A stretch of 64,000 nt of DNA from Azospirillum sp. TSO22-1 (GCF_003116015.1 NZ_LGQZ01000072.1:1-64000), one strand, 5' to 3'; counted from the stretch's first letter, positions 16,800-26,164 are shown. A program made the numbers and translations. The notes: a model not told the origin generated them from the sequence alone.

Positions 16800-18481
16800 C
16801 GCGGGCCGCCCTCCCGCCCGGCCGGCCGTTCTCGGTGCTGCTGACGCTGACCGGGCTGGCCGACCGGCAGACGCTGACCCGGCTGGTGGTGACCGGCTGC
16901 GTGTCGGCCACCGCCAACCTCGTCAGCCTGATCAGCCTCAGCGCCGAGCTGTCGGGTTGGCTGCGCGGCGAGGTGCTGGACACCCCCTTCCTGGTCTTCT
17001 GCGCCTCGCTGCTGGTCGGCTACGTCGCGTCCAAGCGCTTCGTGTCGCTGCTGCTGACCACCGCGTTCAGCGCGCTCGCCGACCTGCGGCGGCGCCTGCT
17101 GCGCCACGCGACGCTGGGCGGGCACGCGCGCATCCTGTCCATGGAGGCGGCGCAGTCGTTCGACCACGCGCACTACCACCTGGAGCGGATCGCGACGCTG
17201 CTGCCCAACCTGTCCATCGCCGCCAACATGATGCTGGTGGCGGCGGTCGCCTACCTCTACCTGTGGACGCTGTCCACGCTGGGCGCCACGCTGCTGCTGG
17301 CCGCCGCCGTGCTGGTCGGGGCGTGGTACGTGCGCGAGGCGCAGCGCACCCGCGGCATCCTGGGCGACGCCAAGGATGCCGAGGTCCGGGTGCTGCACGG
17401 CTTCGGCGAGATCCTGGCCGGCAACGCCGAGATCAAGCTGGGCAAGACGCGCCGCGACGCGCTGAACGCCGCCATCGAGAGCGACATCGCCGCCTGGGAG
17501 GAGCTGAAGCGCCGCCACGGCCGCAGCCTGGGCGAGCTGTTCTCGTGGATCGCCGCGATCATCATCGGCTTCTCGGCGGTGTTCGTGTTCATCTTCCCGC
17601 GCGTCGGCGCCATGTCGGTGGCGGAGCTGCCGACGGTGACCTCGGTCATCCTGTTCCTGGCCCGCCCGCTGTCGAAGTTCCTCAACGCCGTGCCCGACTA
17701 CGTGGCGGCGGAGGACGCGGCGGCGCGGCTGACCGCCCTGCTGGCCGCCATGCCCGAGGCGGAGTACGAGCCGTCGCGCCTCGCCCGCGCGCCGCGTCGG
17801 TTCAGCAGCATCGAGCTGCGCGGCGTCGCCTTCGGCTATCCCGCCGGGATGCGCCCCATGCCCTTCATGATCGGCCCCATCGACCTGACCATCGCGGCGG
17901 GCAGCGTGGTCGGCATCGTCGGCGCCAACGGGTCGGGGAAGTCGACGCTGCTGCGGGTCATCCCGCTGCTGTTCCTGCCGGACGACGGGCAGGTGCTGCT
18001 CGACGGGCAGCCGGTCGAGGGCGACCGGCTGGAAGCCTACCGCGACCTGTTCTGCGCGGTGTTCCAGGACCACCACATCTTCACGCGGCTGCCGCGCGGG
18101 CCGGGCTTCGACGAGGCGCTGTTCCGCGAGATGCTGGCCTACCTGAAGATCGACCATCTGGTGCCGGCGACCGAAGACGGCGCACTGAACCGCGACCTGT
18201 CCAAGGGACAGCGGCGGCGGCTGGCGCTGGCCGTGGCGGTGGCCGAGGGGCGGCCGGTCCTCATCCTCGACGAGTGGACCTCCGACCAGGACAGCGAGTT
18301 CCGCACCCGCTTCACCGACGAGATCATCGGCAAGCTCCAGTCCCTGGGCCGCACGGTGATCTTCGTCTCGCACGACGGCGACATCGCGCCGGTCTGCGAC
18401 CTCACCATCCGCATGAGCAACGGGCAGATGAGTGGCGCCGTCCGTGCCGACGCGACGCTGTGTTTGCAGGAGACCGAGTGA
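16796..18481 (+). CDS. Cyclic-peptide-exporter-type ABC protein, first copy
   Basis: 561 residues from ATG 16796 (ATGA overlap; ATG 16784 is an alternative that adds four residues). The N-terminal half has about six membrane helices, and the C-terminal half is an ATPase with Walker A GANGSGKS (375-382), signature LSKGQRRRL (468-476) and Walker B LILDEW followed by TSDQD. The DEW..DQD motif and the LS.GQR.RL signature mark the SyrD/PvdE/cyclic-peptide exporter family, which moves siderophore or lipopeptide precursors across the inner membrane. A homologous gene lies at 19729, so the two may pair as a heterodimer. Confidence 0.85.
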   Translation: MTRAALPPGRPFSVLLTLTGLADRQTLTRLVVTGCVSATANLVSLISLSAELSGWLRGEVLDTPFLVFCASLLVGYVASKRFVSLLLTTAFSALADLRRRLLRHATLGGHARILSMEAAQSFDHAHYHLERIATLLPNLSIAANMMLVAAVAYLYLWTLSTLGATLLLAAAVLVGAWYVREAQRTRGILGDAKDAEVRVLHGFGEILAGNAEIKLGKTRRDALNAAIESDIAAWEELKRRHGRSLGELFSWIAAIIIGFSAVFVFIFPRVGAMSVAELPTVTSVILFLARPLSKFLNAVPDYVAAEDAAARLTALLAAMPEAEYEPSRLARAPRRFSSIELRGVAFGYPAGMRPMPFMIGPIDLTIAAGSVVGIVGANGSGKSTLLRVIPLLFLPDDGQVLLDGQPVEGDRLEAYRDLFCAVFQDHHIFTRLPRGPGFDEALFREMLAYLKIDHLVPATEDGALNRDLSKGQRRRLALAVAVAEGRPVLILDEWTSDQDSEFRTRFTDEIIGKLQSLGRTVIFVSHDGDIAPVCDLTIRMSNGQMSGAVRADATLCLQETE

Positions 18482-18482
18482 C

Positions 18483-19721
18483 ATGGCCGACCAAGCCTTT
18501 TCCACGATCGACGACGCGCCGGAGCCGGCGACGCGGCGGTCCCGCCTGCGCGGGCTGTTCGCGTTCTGGTACGAGGAGCACCGCCGGACGCTGCTGGTCG
18601 CCGCGCTGGTCGGCATGCTGATCTTCCTGTACTTCGCCCCGGCCATCGTCATCTTCATCCCGGCCGGCCACGGCGGCGTGCTGTGGAAGCGCTTCCACGA
18701 GGGCACCCAGTTGGGGCCGGCCCTGCCCGAGGGCGTCCACGTCGTCTTCCCCTGGGACCGGATCGAGGTCTACGACCTGCGCCTGCAGGAGGACACGCGC
18801 TCCTACGCCGCCATCGCCAACGACGGCCTGAACGTCAACATCGAGATCACGGTGCGCTACCGCCCGAACGCGGAGCGGCTGGCGGCCCTGCACAAGCACG
18901 TCGGCACCAACTACCTGGAGGTGCTGCTGGTGCCCGAGGTCGGCTCGGTGTCGCGCGAGATCGTGTCGCGCTCCAAGGCCGACGAGCTGTACGCCCACCG
19001 CCGCCTGCGCGTGCAGACCGAGGCGTACGAGCAGCTCGCCGACCGCGTCATGTACGCCCAGCTGATCGGCGCCGAGGCCGGCCCTAAGCCGGACGCCCAG
19101 ACCAAGACCGGCTACCTGCTGATCCAGGACATCCTGATCCGCAATGTCTCGCTGCCCGAGGCGATCATGACCTCCATCGAGCGCAAGATCCAGCAGGACC
19201 AGGCGGCGCAGGAGTACCAGTTCCGCCTGCAGCGCGAGCTGTTCGAGAGCCAGCGCAAGCAGATCGAAGGCCAGGGCATCCGCGCCTTCCAGGAGACCGT
19301 GCAGGCCAACCTGACCGAGAACTACCTGCGCTGGCGCGGCATCGAGGCGACGCTGGAGCTGGCCCATTCGCCCAACAGCAAGGTCGTGGTGATCGGCAAC
19401 GCCGCCAGCGGCGGCCTGCCGCTGATCCTCGACACGGCGGCGGACAAGACCGGCGCCGGTGCTGTGCCGGGTGCCCCGCCCGCGAACACCGTCTCCGCCG
19501 GGGTGCCCAGCGCGCCGGCCTCGCAGCTGCCCTCACTCGTCGGGGCGGCGCCGGTTGTCCAGGCGCCGTCTCCGCCGCCCGCATCGGCGGAAGCACCGGC
19601 GCCTGCTCCGGCCGAGAGCGCCGCCGGCGCGGCGAAGGGCGAGGCGGGAAAGGCCGCGGCGGCGCCCATCCTGTCGAAGCTGTCACCGTCCCGCCTGCTC
19701 GACGCCGTCAAGCCGAAGTGA
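18483..19721 (+). CDS. SPFH/band-7 (prohibitin-like) membrane protein
   Basis: 412 residues. One membrane helix (about 38-60, LLVAALVGMLIFLYFAPAIVIF) is followed directly by an SPFH domain (IPAGHGGVLWKRF, EGVHVVFPWDRIEVYDLRLQ, ALHKHVGTNYLEVLLVPEV, SREIVSRSKADELY). A coiled-coil region (about 235-290) and a Pro/Ala-rich tail (from about 325) end the protein. SPFH proteins form large rings that scaffold membrane microdomains or regulate proteases. The gene sits between two exporter genes, one base after the first and seven before the second, so it may organise or stabilise that transporter pair. Confidence 0.85.
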   Translation: MADQAFSTIDDAPEPATRRSRLRGLFAFWYEEHRRTLLVAALVGMLIFLYFAPAIVIFIPAGHGGVLWKRFHEGTQLGPALPEGVHVVFPWDRIEVYDLRLQEDTRSYAAIANDGLNVNIEITVRYRPNAERLAALHKHVGTNYLEVLLVPEVGSVSREIVSRSKADELYAHRRLRVQTEAYEQLADRVMYAQLIGAEAGPKPDAQTKTGYLLIQDILIRNVSLPEAIMTSIERKIQQDQAAQEYQFRLQRELFESQRKQIEGQGIRAFQETVQANLTENYLRWRGIEATLELAHSPNSKVVVIGNAASGGLPLILDTAADKTGAGAVPGAPPANTVSAGVPSAPASQLPSLVGAAPVVQAPSPPPASAEAPAPAPAESAAGAAKGEAGKAAAAPILSKLSPSRLLDAVKPK

Positions 19722-19728
19722 GGCGGGC

Positions 19729-21357
19729 ATGGATCTCTGGCGCCTCCTCAGACGCGACGCGCTCCGCCGCCTCAAGCCGCTCCTGCTGCTGGCGTTCCTG
19801 ACCGCGGCGGTCAACCTCACCCTGCTGACGTCGATCAACGGCGCGCTGCTCAGCCTGCAGGACGGGCCGACGCTGGAACGGCTGCTGCTGGTCTTCCTGC
19901 TGTCCGCCTTCCTCTGGCGGTTCGTGCAGAACTGGCTGATGAGCGTGGCGTCCAAGCGGATCCAGGCGGCGCTCGGCGCGCTGCGGATGGGGCTGCTGCG
20001 GCGCGCCCTGGCGGCCGAGCTGCCGGAGGTGATGGCGGTCGGCCCGGCGCGCATCGCCGCGGCGGCGGGCGCGGAGCTGCAGCTGCTGTCGCAGGCGGTG
20101 CCGACGCTGGTCATCAGCTTCCAGTCGGTGGCGGCGATCCTGCTGTGCCTGCTCTACCTCGCCTCGCTGTCCGGGTTGGCGGTGATGATCGTGCTGGGCG
20201 TGCTGATGCTCGGCGGTGTCGTGGTCGCCCGCTGCGCCATGCGCCTGGAGGCGCTGGCCGAGGAGATCCACGGCATCGAGACCGACCTGACCGAGCGCTC
20301 GGACCACATCCTGAAGACGCTGCGCGAGTGCAAGCTGAACCGGCGCCGCCGCGACGACGCGCTGGCCGACATCGCCGCCGGCACCGAGGGGCTGCGGCAG
20401 GACCGCCACGCCTTTGCCGTGCAGTACAGCCGCTACTTCATGGCCAACGAGCTGACCTACTACTTCGCGCTGGCCGGGATCGTCTTCCTGCTGCCGGCGC
20501 TGGCGGCGACCGACGTGGCGACGGTGGTGCTGGCGGCGCACGCCGCCGCATTCATCGCCTATCCGGTCATCACCATCGTCACCTCCTACCCCTCCTACCT
20601 CGGGGCGGAGACCGCGGCGCGCGCCTACCTCGCCATCGAGGAGCGGCTGGCCGACCCGCGCCGCGGCGCGGCGGTGGCCACCGACTTCTCCGGCTTCCAC
20701 ACCCTCGCGCTGGAGGACCTGACCTTCCGCCACGCCGGGCGGGGCGCCGCCGGGTCCTTCACGGTCGGGCCGGTCACCCTGGCGGTGGAGCGCGGCACCG
20801 TGGTCTTCGTCACCGGCCACAACGGTTCGGGCAAGAGCACGCTGATTCACATGCTGCTCGGCCTCTACCCGGCGCAGCGCGGCGCCCTGGCGGTGGACGG
20901 CGCGTCGGTGCCGCCGGAGGCCATGGCGTCCTACCGCGACCTGTTCTCCGTCGTGTTCTCCGACAGCCACGTCACCCGCCAGCTGCACGGCGTCGGCGAC
21001 CTGGAGGACGGCTTCGCCGAGGAACTGCTCGACCTGCTGGAGATCGGCGACAAGGTCGCCCTCGACGGCCGGGCCTTCACCACGGTGGACCTGTCGCAGG
21101 GCCAGAGGAAGCGCCTCGCCCTGATGGCCGCCCTCTTGGAGCGCAAGCCGGTGCTCGTGCTCGACGAGTGGGCGGCCGACCAGTCCCCCTATTTCCGCCG
21201 CAAGTTCTACCGGGAAATCCTGCCCTGGATGAAGGCGCGCGGGATCACCGTGATCGCGGTGACGCACGACGACGCCTATTTCGACGCGGCCGACGTCCAG
21301 CTCCAGGTCGAGCGGGGCAGCGTGCTGCGGCTTCCCAATCCCGTGCCCGTCGCCTGA
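19729..21357 (+). CDS. Cyclic-peptide-exporter-type ABC protein, second copy
   Basis: 542 residues with about six membrane helices, then an ATPase with Walker A GHNGSGKS (363-370), signature LSQGQRKRL (455-463) and Walker B LVLDEW followed by AADQSPYFRRKFY. This is closer to the SyrD/PvdE consensus (DEWAADQDP.FR..FY) than the first copy. The membrane domain differs from the product of 16796, suggesting an ancient duplication and a heterodimer rather than recent copying. No peptide synthetase lies in the window, so the cargo is unknown. Confidence 0.86.
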   Translation: MDLWRLLRRDALRRLKPLLLLAFLTAAVNLTLLTSINGALLSLQDGPTLERLLLVFLLSAFLWRFVQNWLMSVASKRIQAALGALRMGLLRRALAAELPEVMAVGPARIAAAAGAELQLLSQAVPTLVISFQSVAAILLCLLYLASLSGLAVMIVLGVLMLGGVVVARCAMRLEALAEEIHGIETDLTERSDHILKTLRECKLNRRRRDDALADIAAGTEGLRQDRHAFAVQYSRYFMANELTYYFALAGIVFLLPALAATDVATVVLAAHAAAFIAYPVITIVTSYPSYLGAETAARAYLAIEERLADPRRGAAVATDFSGFHTLALEDLTFRHAGRGAAGSFTVGPVTLAVERGTVVFVTGHNGSGKSTLIHMLLGLYPAQRGALAVDGASVPPEAMASYRDLFSVVFSDSHVTRQLHGVGDLEDGFAEELLDLLEIGDKVALDGRAFTTVDLSQGQRKRLALMAALLERKPVLVLDEWAADQSPYFRRKFYREILPWMKARGITVIAVTHDDAYFDAADVQLQVERGSVLRLPNPVPVA

Positions 21358-21396
21358 CGGCCGGTTTCCCCCATTCCAGCAACCCAGAGGCTCACC

Positions 21397-22554
21397 ATGC
21401 TCCTTCTCACCGGCGGAACCGGCTTCCTCGGCGGTTCCTTCTATCTGGACGCCGTCCGGAACGGGACCGCAGCGGACTGCCTGCTTCTGATCCGGGGCAC
21501 CGACGAGGCCGCCTGCCGCGCCCGCCTCGCTAAGAACCTCTCGCGCGCCATGGACCGCACCTCGGCGGAGGCCGCCGCCGGGCTGTGCGGCATCCTGCCG
21601 GGCGACCTGCAGTCGCTGGCCACCAGCACCGACCCGCGGCTGGACGCGGTGACGCACATCGCCCACATCGCCGCCGACACGTCGTTCGACAGCCGGGATT
21701 CGGTCTGGCAGATCAACGTGGACGGCACGCTGGCGCTCGCCGCCCGCGCGCGACGCATGCCGAAGCTGCAGCGCTTCCTGCACATCGGCACCGCCTTCTG
21801 CTGCGGCGAGGCCCCGCACCTGGAAATGGTGCACGAGGCCACGCCGCCGGGCCCCGAGGCGCCGCACATCGCCGAGTACACCCGCAGCAAGGCGGCGGCC
21901 GAGCACGCGCTGAAGGCCGCCTTCCCCGAGCTGCCGCTGGTCGTCGCCCGCCCGTCCATCGTGGTCGGCCACACCACGCTGGGTGTGCGGCCCAGCGCCA
22001 GCATCTTCTGGTTCTTCCGGCTGCTCGACCACACCGGCGTGCTGCCGGCCGACAAGGACGGCTTCATCGACATCGTGCCGGTGGACTGGGTCTCGGCCCG
22101 CCTGCACGAGCTGCTGCGCAAGCCGGACCTGAAGCACGCGCTCTACCACGTCTCGGCCGGCCTCGGCTCGCGCACCACCTGGGACGACTTCGCCGCCGCC
22201 TTCGCCGCCGAGGGCCATGACGGCGGCACGCGCCCCTACATCTGCTTCGACCCGAAGGGGCCGGAGGGCTGGCGGCCGTTCGACGCCGCGTTCAAGGCCA
22301 AGTTCCCGAAGCGCGACGTGCTGAACCGCACCATGGCGGTGGGCGCCCGCAAGTACCACCGCTTCGTCAACCAGGACATCGCCTTCGACAACGCGCGCCT
22401 GCTGGCCGAGGGCTTCGCCCCGCCGCCGGCCTTCAAGGACTACCTGAAGGTCTGCCTGGACAGCCAGCGCGCGACCATCGCCGAGCAGTTCGTGGACGAC
22501 GCCGCGGCCTTCGAGTTCGACGAGGCGCTGACCCCCTCCACCGTCGCCGCCTGA
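21397..22554 (+). CDS. Thioester-reductase-like extended SDR (NAD-binding_4)
   Basis: 385 residues. The N-terminal Rossmann motif is LLLTGGTGFLGGSF, the catalytic pair is the usual YxxxK (YTRSK, about 166-170) and the preceding strand is FLHIGTAFCCG. The order resembles the thioester-reductase (R) domains of peptide synthetases and fatty acyl-CoA reductases, which release carrier-bound or CoA-bound acyl groups as aldehydes or alcohols. Here the domain stands alone. Beside exporter genes of the cyclic peptide type, it may modify a small secreted or membrane lipid-like product (inference). Confidence 0.75.
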   Translation: MLLLTGGTGFLGGSFYLDAVRNGTAADCLLLIRGTDEAACRARLAKNLSRAMDRTSAEAAAGLCGILPGDLQSLATSTDPRLDAVTHIAHIAADTSFDSRDSVWQINVDGTLALAARARRMPKLQRFLHIGTAFCCGEAPHLEMVHEATPPGPEAPHIAEYTRSKAAAEHALKAAFPELPLVVARPSIVVGHTTLGVRPSASIFWFFRLLDHTGVLPADKDGFIDIVPVDWVSARLHELLRKPDLKHALYHVSAGLGSRTTWDDFAAAFAAEGHDGGTRPYICFDPKGPEGWRPFDAAFKAKFPKRDVLNRTMAVGARKYHRFVNQDIAFDNARLLAEGFAPPPAFKDYLKVCLDSQRATIAEQFVDDAAAFEFDEALTPSTVAA

Positions 22555-22573
22555 GCCCGGGAAACGCCCTGCC

Positions 22574-22990
22574 ATGCCGATGCTGATCCCCACCCGCCTC
22601 GCCCCCAGCCCGATCCACGGGCTGGGACTCTTCGCCGAGGAGCCCGTCGCCGCGGGCACGCCGATGTGGCGGTTCGACCCGCGCATCGACCGCATCATCG
22701 CCCCCGGCGATGCGGTGCTGACCGACTATCCGGGCGTCGCCCGGATGGCGGAGTCGCACGGCTGCGTCATCGACGAGGCCGGCAGCGTCCTGCTGCTGGG
22801 CGACGACGGCCGCTTCGTCAACCACGCCGACGAGCCGCTGATGGGCCGGGCGGAGTCCGACGACTGGCGGGTGTTCCGCGCCTTGCGGGACATCGCCGCC
22901 GGGGAGGAGCTGACCTGCAACTACGAGGACATCTGCGGGGACGTCCGCGACGCAGGCGCCGCGCGGTACCTCGCGGAGACGGCCGGATGA
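22574..22990 (+). CDS. SET-domain protein (putative protein lysine methyltransferase)
   Basis: 138 residues made almost wholly of a SET domain: SPIHGLGLFAEEPVAAGTPMWRF at the N-terminus, then RFVNHADEP (the NHS-type SAM-binding motif) and IAAGEELTCNYED. The post-SET cysteines are absent. Bacterial SET proteins methylate lysines on proteins; the substrate here is unknown. Its stop overlaps the next start by 4 bases. Confidence 0.8.
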   Translation: MPMLIPTRLAPSPIHGLGLFAEEPVAAGTPMWRFDPRIDRIIAPGDAVLTDYPGVARMAESHGCVIDEAGSVLLLGDDGRFVNHADEPLMGRAESDDWRVFRALRDIAAGEELTCNYEDICGDVRDAGAARYLAETAG

Positions 22991-23736
22991 GCCGGGTCCC
23001 GCTGCGGACCAGCATCGTCGGCGGCGCCGACCTCTCGCCGGCGCGGCGGGCGGTGATGTTCGACCTGCTCGGCGTCTGGTTCGAGGGCTACGGCGAGGAT
23101 TACTTCAACGAGGAGCTGGACGGCGTCGACCACTGCGTCCTGCAGGAGGAACCCGACACCGGCGCGCTGGTCGGCTTCGCCACCCTCTACCAGCGGGAGC
23201 CGGTGGTGGACAGCCGGGCGGTCGGCCTCTTCCACACCCTGCACTGCATCCTCGACCGCCGCCACTGGGGGTCGAACGCGCTGGTCCGGGCCATGGTGGC
23301 GTTCATGCTCGACCACGCCCGCGGCGAGGACGGCGGACGCCCGTGGTACTGGCACTACAGCGCGGTCGGCTACCGCTCCTACCGCTACATGCCCTCGCTG
23401 TTCCGCCGCCACGCGCCCAATCCCGAGCAGGCCCTCGATCCCTTCGACCGGGCGGTGCGGGACTGGGTCGGCTGGACCTGCTTCGAACAGTACTACGACG
23501 CGGCGAGCGGGCTGGTGGACTGGAACTGGCAGGGCTACGGCCTGACCGAGGCGGCCCGCGCCATCAGCGACGCCAAGCTGGACAGCCCCGGCGTCTCGCT
23601 GTTCCGCGCCGTCAACCCGCGCTGGGCCGACAGCGTGGAAGTCCTCTGCCAGGCCCGCTTGTCCGACGACAACCTCACCGATTTCGCCCGCCGCTGGTTT
23701 CCACCCTCCCCCGTCTCCACCCCTGTTTCCGGATGA
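22987..23736 (+). CDS. Unrecognised protein, possibly GNAT-like
   Basis: 249 residues from ATG 22987 with ATGA overlaps at both ends. It is soluble and rich in aromatic residues (WYWHYSAVGYRSYRYMPS, WNWQGYG). The N-terminal half has a strand-helix order (GALVGFATLYQ, GLFHTLHCILDRRHWGSNALVRAMVAFML) that could be an N-acetyltransferase fold, but the acetyl-CoA motif is not clear. Coupling with the SET gene suggests a shared role in protein or small-molecule modification. Confidence 0.6.
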   Translation: MSRVPLRTSIVGGADLSPARRAVMFDLLGVWFEGYGEDYFNEELDGVDHCVLQEEPDTGALVGFATLYQREPVVDSRAVGLFHTLHCILDRRHWGSNALVRAMVAFMLDHARGEDGGRPWYWHYSAVGYRSYRYMPSLFRRHAPNPEQALDPFDRAVRDWVGWTCFEQYYDAASGLVDWNWQGYGLTEAARAISDAKLDSPGVSLFRAVNPRWADSVEVLCQARLSDDNLTDFARRWFPPSPVSTPVSG

Positions 23737-24911
23737 GCCTCTTCATGCGCCTTGCCTCCACCCTCCGCGTCGCCGCGGCCGTCGCCGCCTGCGCCACGCC
23801 GGCCGCCGCCGAATCCAGCTTCGATCTGATTTTCGGCGGCGACGCCTATTTCCAGGGCGCCTACGTCAACCAGCGCAACGACGCCGGGCTGCGCTCGACC
23901 GAGTTCGCCAACCGCCTGCGCGTGACGATGACGCCGACGGCCAAGGCGGACAACGGGCTGGAGTACGGTGCGCGCCTGCGCATGGTCACCGACACCGGCG
24001 ACCCGTCCATCTCCAGCCGGACCCTGTTCAACGACCGGGCCTTCCTCTTCGCGAACGGCGCCTTCGGCACGGTGCAGGCGGGCACCATCAACGGCCTGTC
24101 CGACGAGTACGGCATCATCGGCCCCAACGTGGAGGGTGTCGCCGGCAGTCCGGACAGCAACGGCCTGCTGTTCCTGAACGGCTCGTCCACGCTCGGCGCG
24201 CTGCCGCTGACCGCGACCAGCCTGCGCACGCTGCTGGCCTACGACGTCGGCACCAAGCTGATCTACATCACCCCGTCCTTCGGCGGCGTCCAGGGAGCGG
24301 TGTCCTACACGCCGCGCACCAACGATTCCAACAACTCGGTCAACCGCCGCAAGGCCGACCCGCTCGGCGCCGCGCCCACCTTCCACGACGTCGTCGAGGC
24401 CGGCGCGGTGTACCAGGACACGTTCGGGGAGGTCGGGCTGAGCGCCAGCGCCTTCTACCAGACCGGCCGCGCCAACCGGCAGACCGACGGCGTCCTGGCG
24501 CAGTCCTTCGAGGATCTGCGGTCGTTCCACGTCGGCGCCAACCTGAGCTATGGCGACGCCAAGATCGGCGCCAGCTTCGCCAACAGCGGCAAGAGCGGCT
24601 ACGCCACCGACGCCACGGAAAAGCGCACGCAGACCACGCTCATCCTCGGCGCCCAGTACACGATGGGGCCGTTCCTCCTCGCCGCCAACTACGTGCGCGC
24701 GCAGGGCAACGACTCCGCGACGATGTCCACCCCGTCCAAAGCCGACATCTGGCAGGGTGGCATCACCTGGACGGTCGCTCCCGGCCTGACCACCGGGCTG
24801 GAGTACGACTACGTCCGCTCCGCCCTGTCGTCCGGCCCGCTGACCGCCGCCGGCGTCGCCCCGGACGACCGCGCCCACATCCTGATGCTGGACACCCGGC
24901 TGGCGTTTTAG
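23733..24911 (+). CDS. Gram-negative porin
   Basis: 392 residues. A signal peptide (cleavage near TPAAAES) is followed by amphipathic strands typical of trimeric general porins (FDLIFGGDAYFQGAYVNQ, NRLRVTMTPTAKADNGLEYGARLRM, NDRAFLFANGAFGTVQAGT) and a C-terminal Phe (LMLDTRLAF) as required for Bam recognition. It is the last gene of the plus-strand run, coupled by ATGA to the preceding gene, and could provide the outer membrane pore for the exporter or sensor system. Confidence 0.87.
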   Translation: MSLFMRLASTLRVAAAVAACATPAAAESSFDLIFGGDAYFQGAYVNQRNDAGLRSTEFANRLRVTMTPTAKADNGLEYGARLRMVTDTGDPSISSRTLFNDRAFLFANGAFGTVQAGTINGLSDEYGIIGPNVEGVAGSPDSNGLLFLNGSSTLGALPLTATSLRTLLAYDVGTKLIYITPSFGGVQGAVSYTPRTNDSNNSVNRRKADPLGAAPTFHDVVEAGAVYQDTFGEVGLSASAFYQTGRANRQTDGVLAQSFEDLRSFHVGANLSYGDAKIGASFANSGKSGYATDATEKRTQTTLILGAQYTMGPFLLAANYVRAQGNDSATMSTPSKADIWQGGITWTVAPGLTTGLEYDYVRSALSSGPLTAAGVAPDDRAHILMLDTRLAF

Positions 24912-24967
24912 CCGCAACCGCCGCAAACGCTGCGACAGAGGCTTCCCTGCGGTGTCTCGGATCCAGC

Positions 24968-26164
24968 TCAGCAGCCACCGCTGTCCGGAGCGCGCGGCGT
25001 GGATAGGAACGGCCAATACGCCTTCAACCAGACCAGGAAGGCCGCGGCCCACAGCGTCGCAGCCAGGGCGTGCGGCGGGCCGGGCGGGGAGGGAAGGGCA
25101 CCGAGGTCCGGCAGGGCGCGCGCCAGCGCCGCCAGGACCAGCAGCGCGAACGCCACCCGCGCGGCGCGCGGGAGGGGCAGCGGGCGGCCGGTGTGGAACA
25201 GGCCGGCGATGGCGAACACCGCCAGTACGCCGAGCCCCAGGCCGCCCATCAGCGACAGGTGCAGGGCGGCGGTCTCCGGAAACGGCGCGCCCAGGCGCGC
25301 CGCGCCGACCAGCAGCAGCCCCACCCCGGCCAGCAGGCTCGACCCGGACAGCGCCAGGATTTCCGCCCGCGCCGCCTCGCGGCCGACGAACCCTTCGGCG
25401 ACACGGTCGAGGAAGGCGGCGCCGGCGGCGATGGTCAGGTAGGCGGTTACCGCCGGCGACCAGCCCGCCAGGGATCCGGCGGTCACCAGTGCAACGAGCC
25501 CCGGCGCCAGGTTGCGCCGGCCGGGATGCGGCCGGTAGGGCGACGTCTCCTCGCTGGGATCGAGCACGAGGTTGGTCACCGGCACCCCAATGCGCGCCAG
25601 CACGAGGGCCAGCAGGCCGAGGAAGACCAGCGCGGCGAGGTGCAGCCCGGTGCGGGCGAGGTCGGCGTCGCCGGTGAGGAAACCGAGGCGCGCGGTGGCG
25701 CCAGTCAGCGCCAGGGCACTCAGCCAGCCGACCATGGCGGCCAGCCGCGTGGTCCGCTTGCGCCACGATACCGCGGCGACGTAGAGCGGCAGGGCGAACA
25801 GCCAGAGGAGATCGGCGATCCCGCCGGCCACCGCCAGCGCGTCGGCGCCAACGAACCCGGCGGTCCGCCCGGCGGCCCACAGGCCGACCAGTATGAACAG
25901 CGGGCGGCCGCGCAGGCGCTGCGTGTCGGACCATTCGGGGATCGCGGTGGTGATGAAGCCGATGAGCGCCGCGCCGTAGGACCCGAAGATCAGCTCGTGC
26001 GCGTGCCACAGGCCTGAGGGCAGCGCGCTCGCGCCCGGCAGCTGGAAGCCGTGGACCACCACCCACAGGAACGGCCACAGCGCCGCGTGCAGCGCTGCCA
26101 GCGGGAAGAACAGGCGCAGCCCCTCGTCGCCGAGCACCGCCGTCAGCGCCGGACGCGCGCTCAT
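24968..26164 (-). CDS. nnrS: NnrS family membrane protein
   Basis: 398 residues with about 12 hydrophobic helices. The N-terminal sequence FPLAALHAALWPFLWV and the motif WHAHELIFGSYGAALIGFITTAIPEW are hallmarks of NnrS, a heme- and copper-containing membrane protein linked to nitric oxide or nitrosative stress. It is the last gene of a minus-strand set and overlaps the ABC ATPase gene by 4 bases. It faces the porin gene tail to tail. Confidence 0.9.
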   Translation of the reverse strand: MSARPALTAVLGDEGLRLFFPLAALHAALWPFLWVVVHGFQLPGASALPSGLWHAHELIFGSYGAALIGFITTAIPEWSDTQRLRGRPLFILVGLWAAGRTAGFVGADALAVAGGIADLLWLFALPLYVAAVSWRKRTTRLAAMVGWLSALALTGATARLGFLTGDADLARTGLHLAALVFLGLLALVLARIGVPVTNLVLDPSEETSPYRPHPGRRNLAPGLVALVTAGSLAGWSPAVTAYLTIAAGAAFLDRVAEGFVGREAARAEILALSGSSLLAGVGLLLVGAARLGAPFPETAALHLSLMGGLGLGVLAVFAIAGLFHTGRPLPLPRAARVAFALLVLAALARALPDLGALPSPPGPPHALAATLWAAAFLVWLKAYWPFLSTPRAPDSGGC

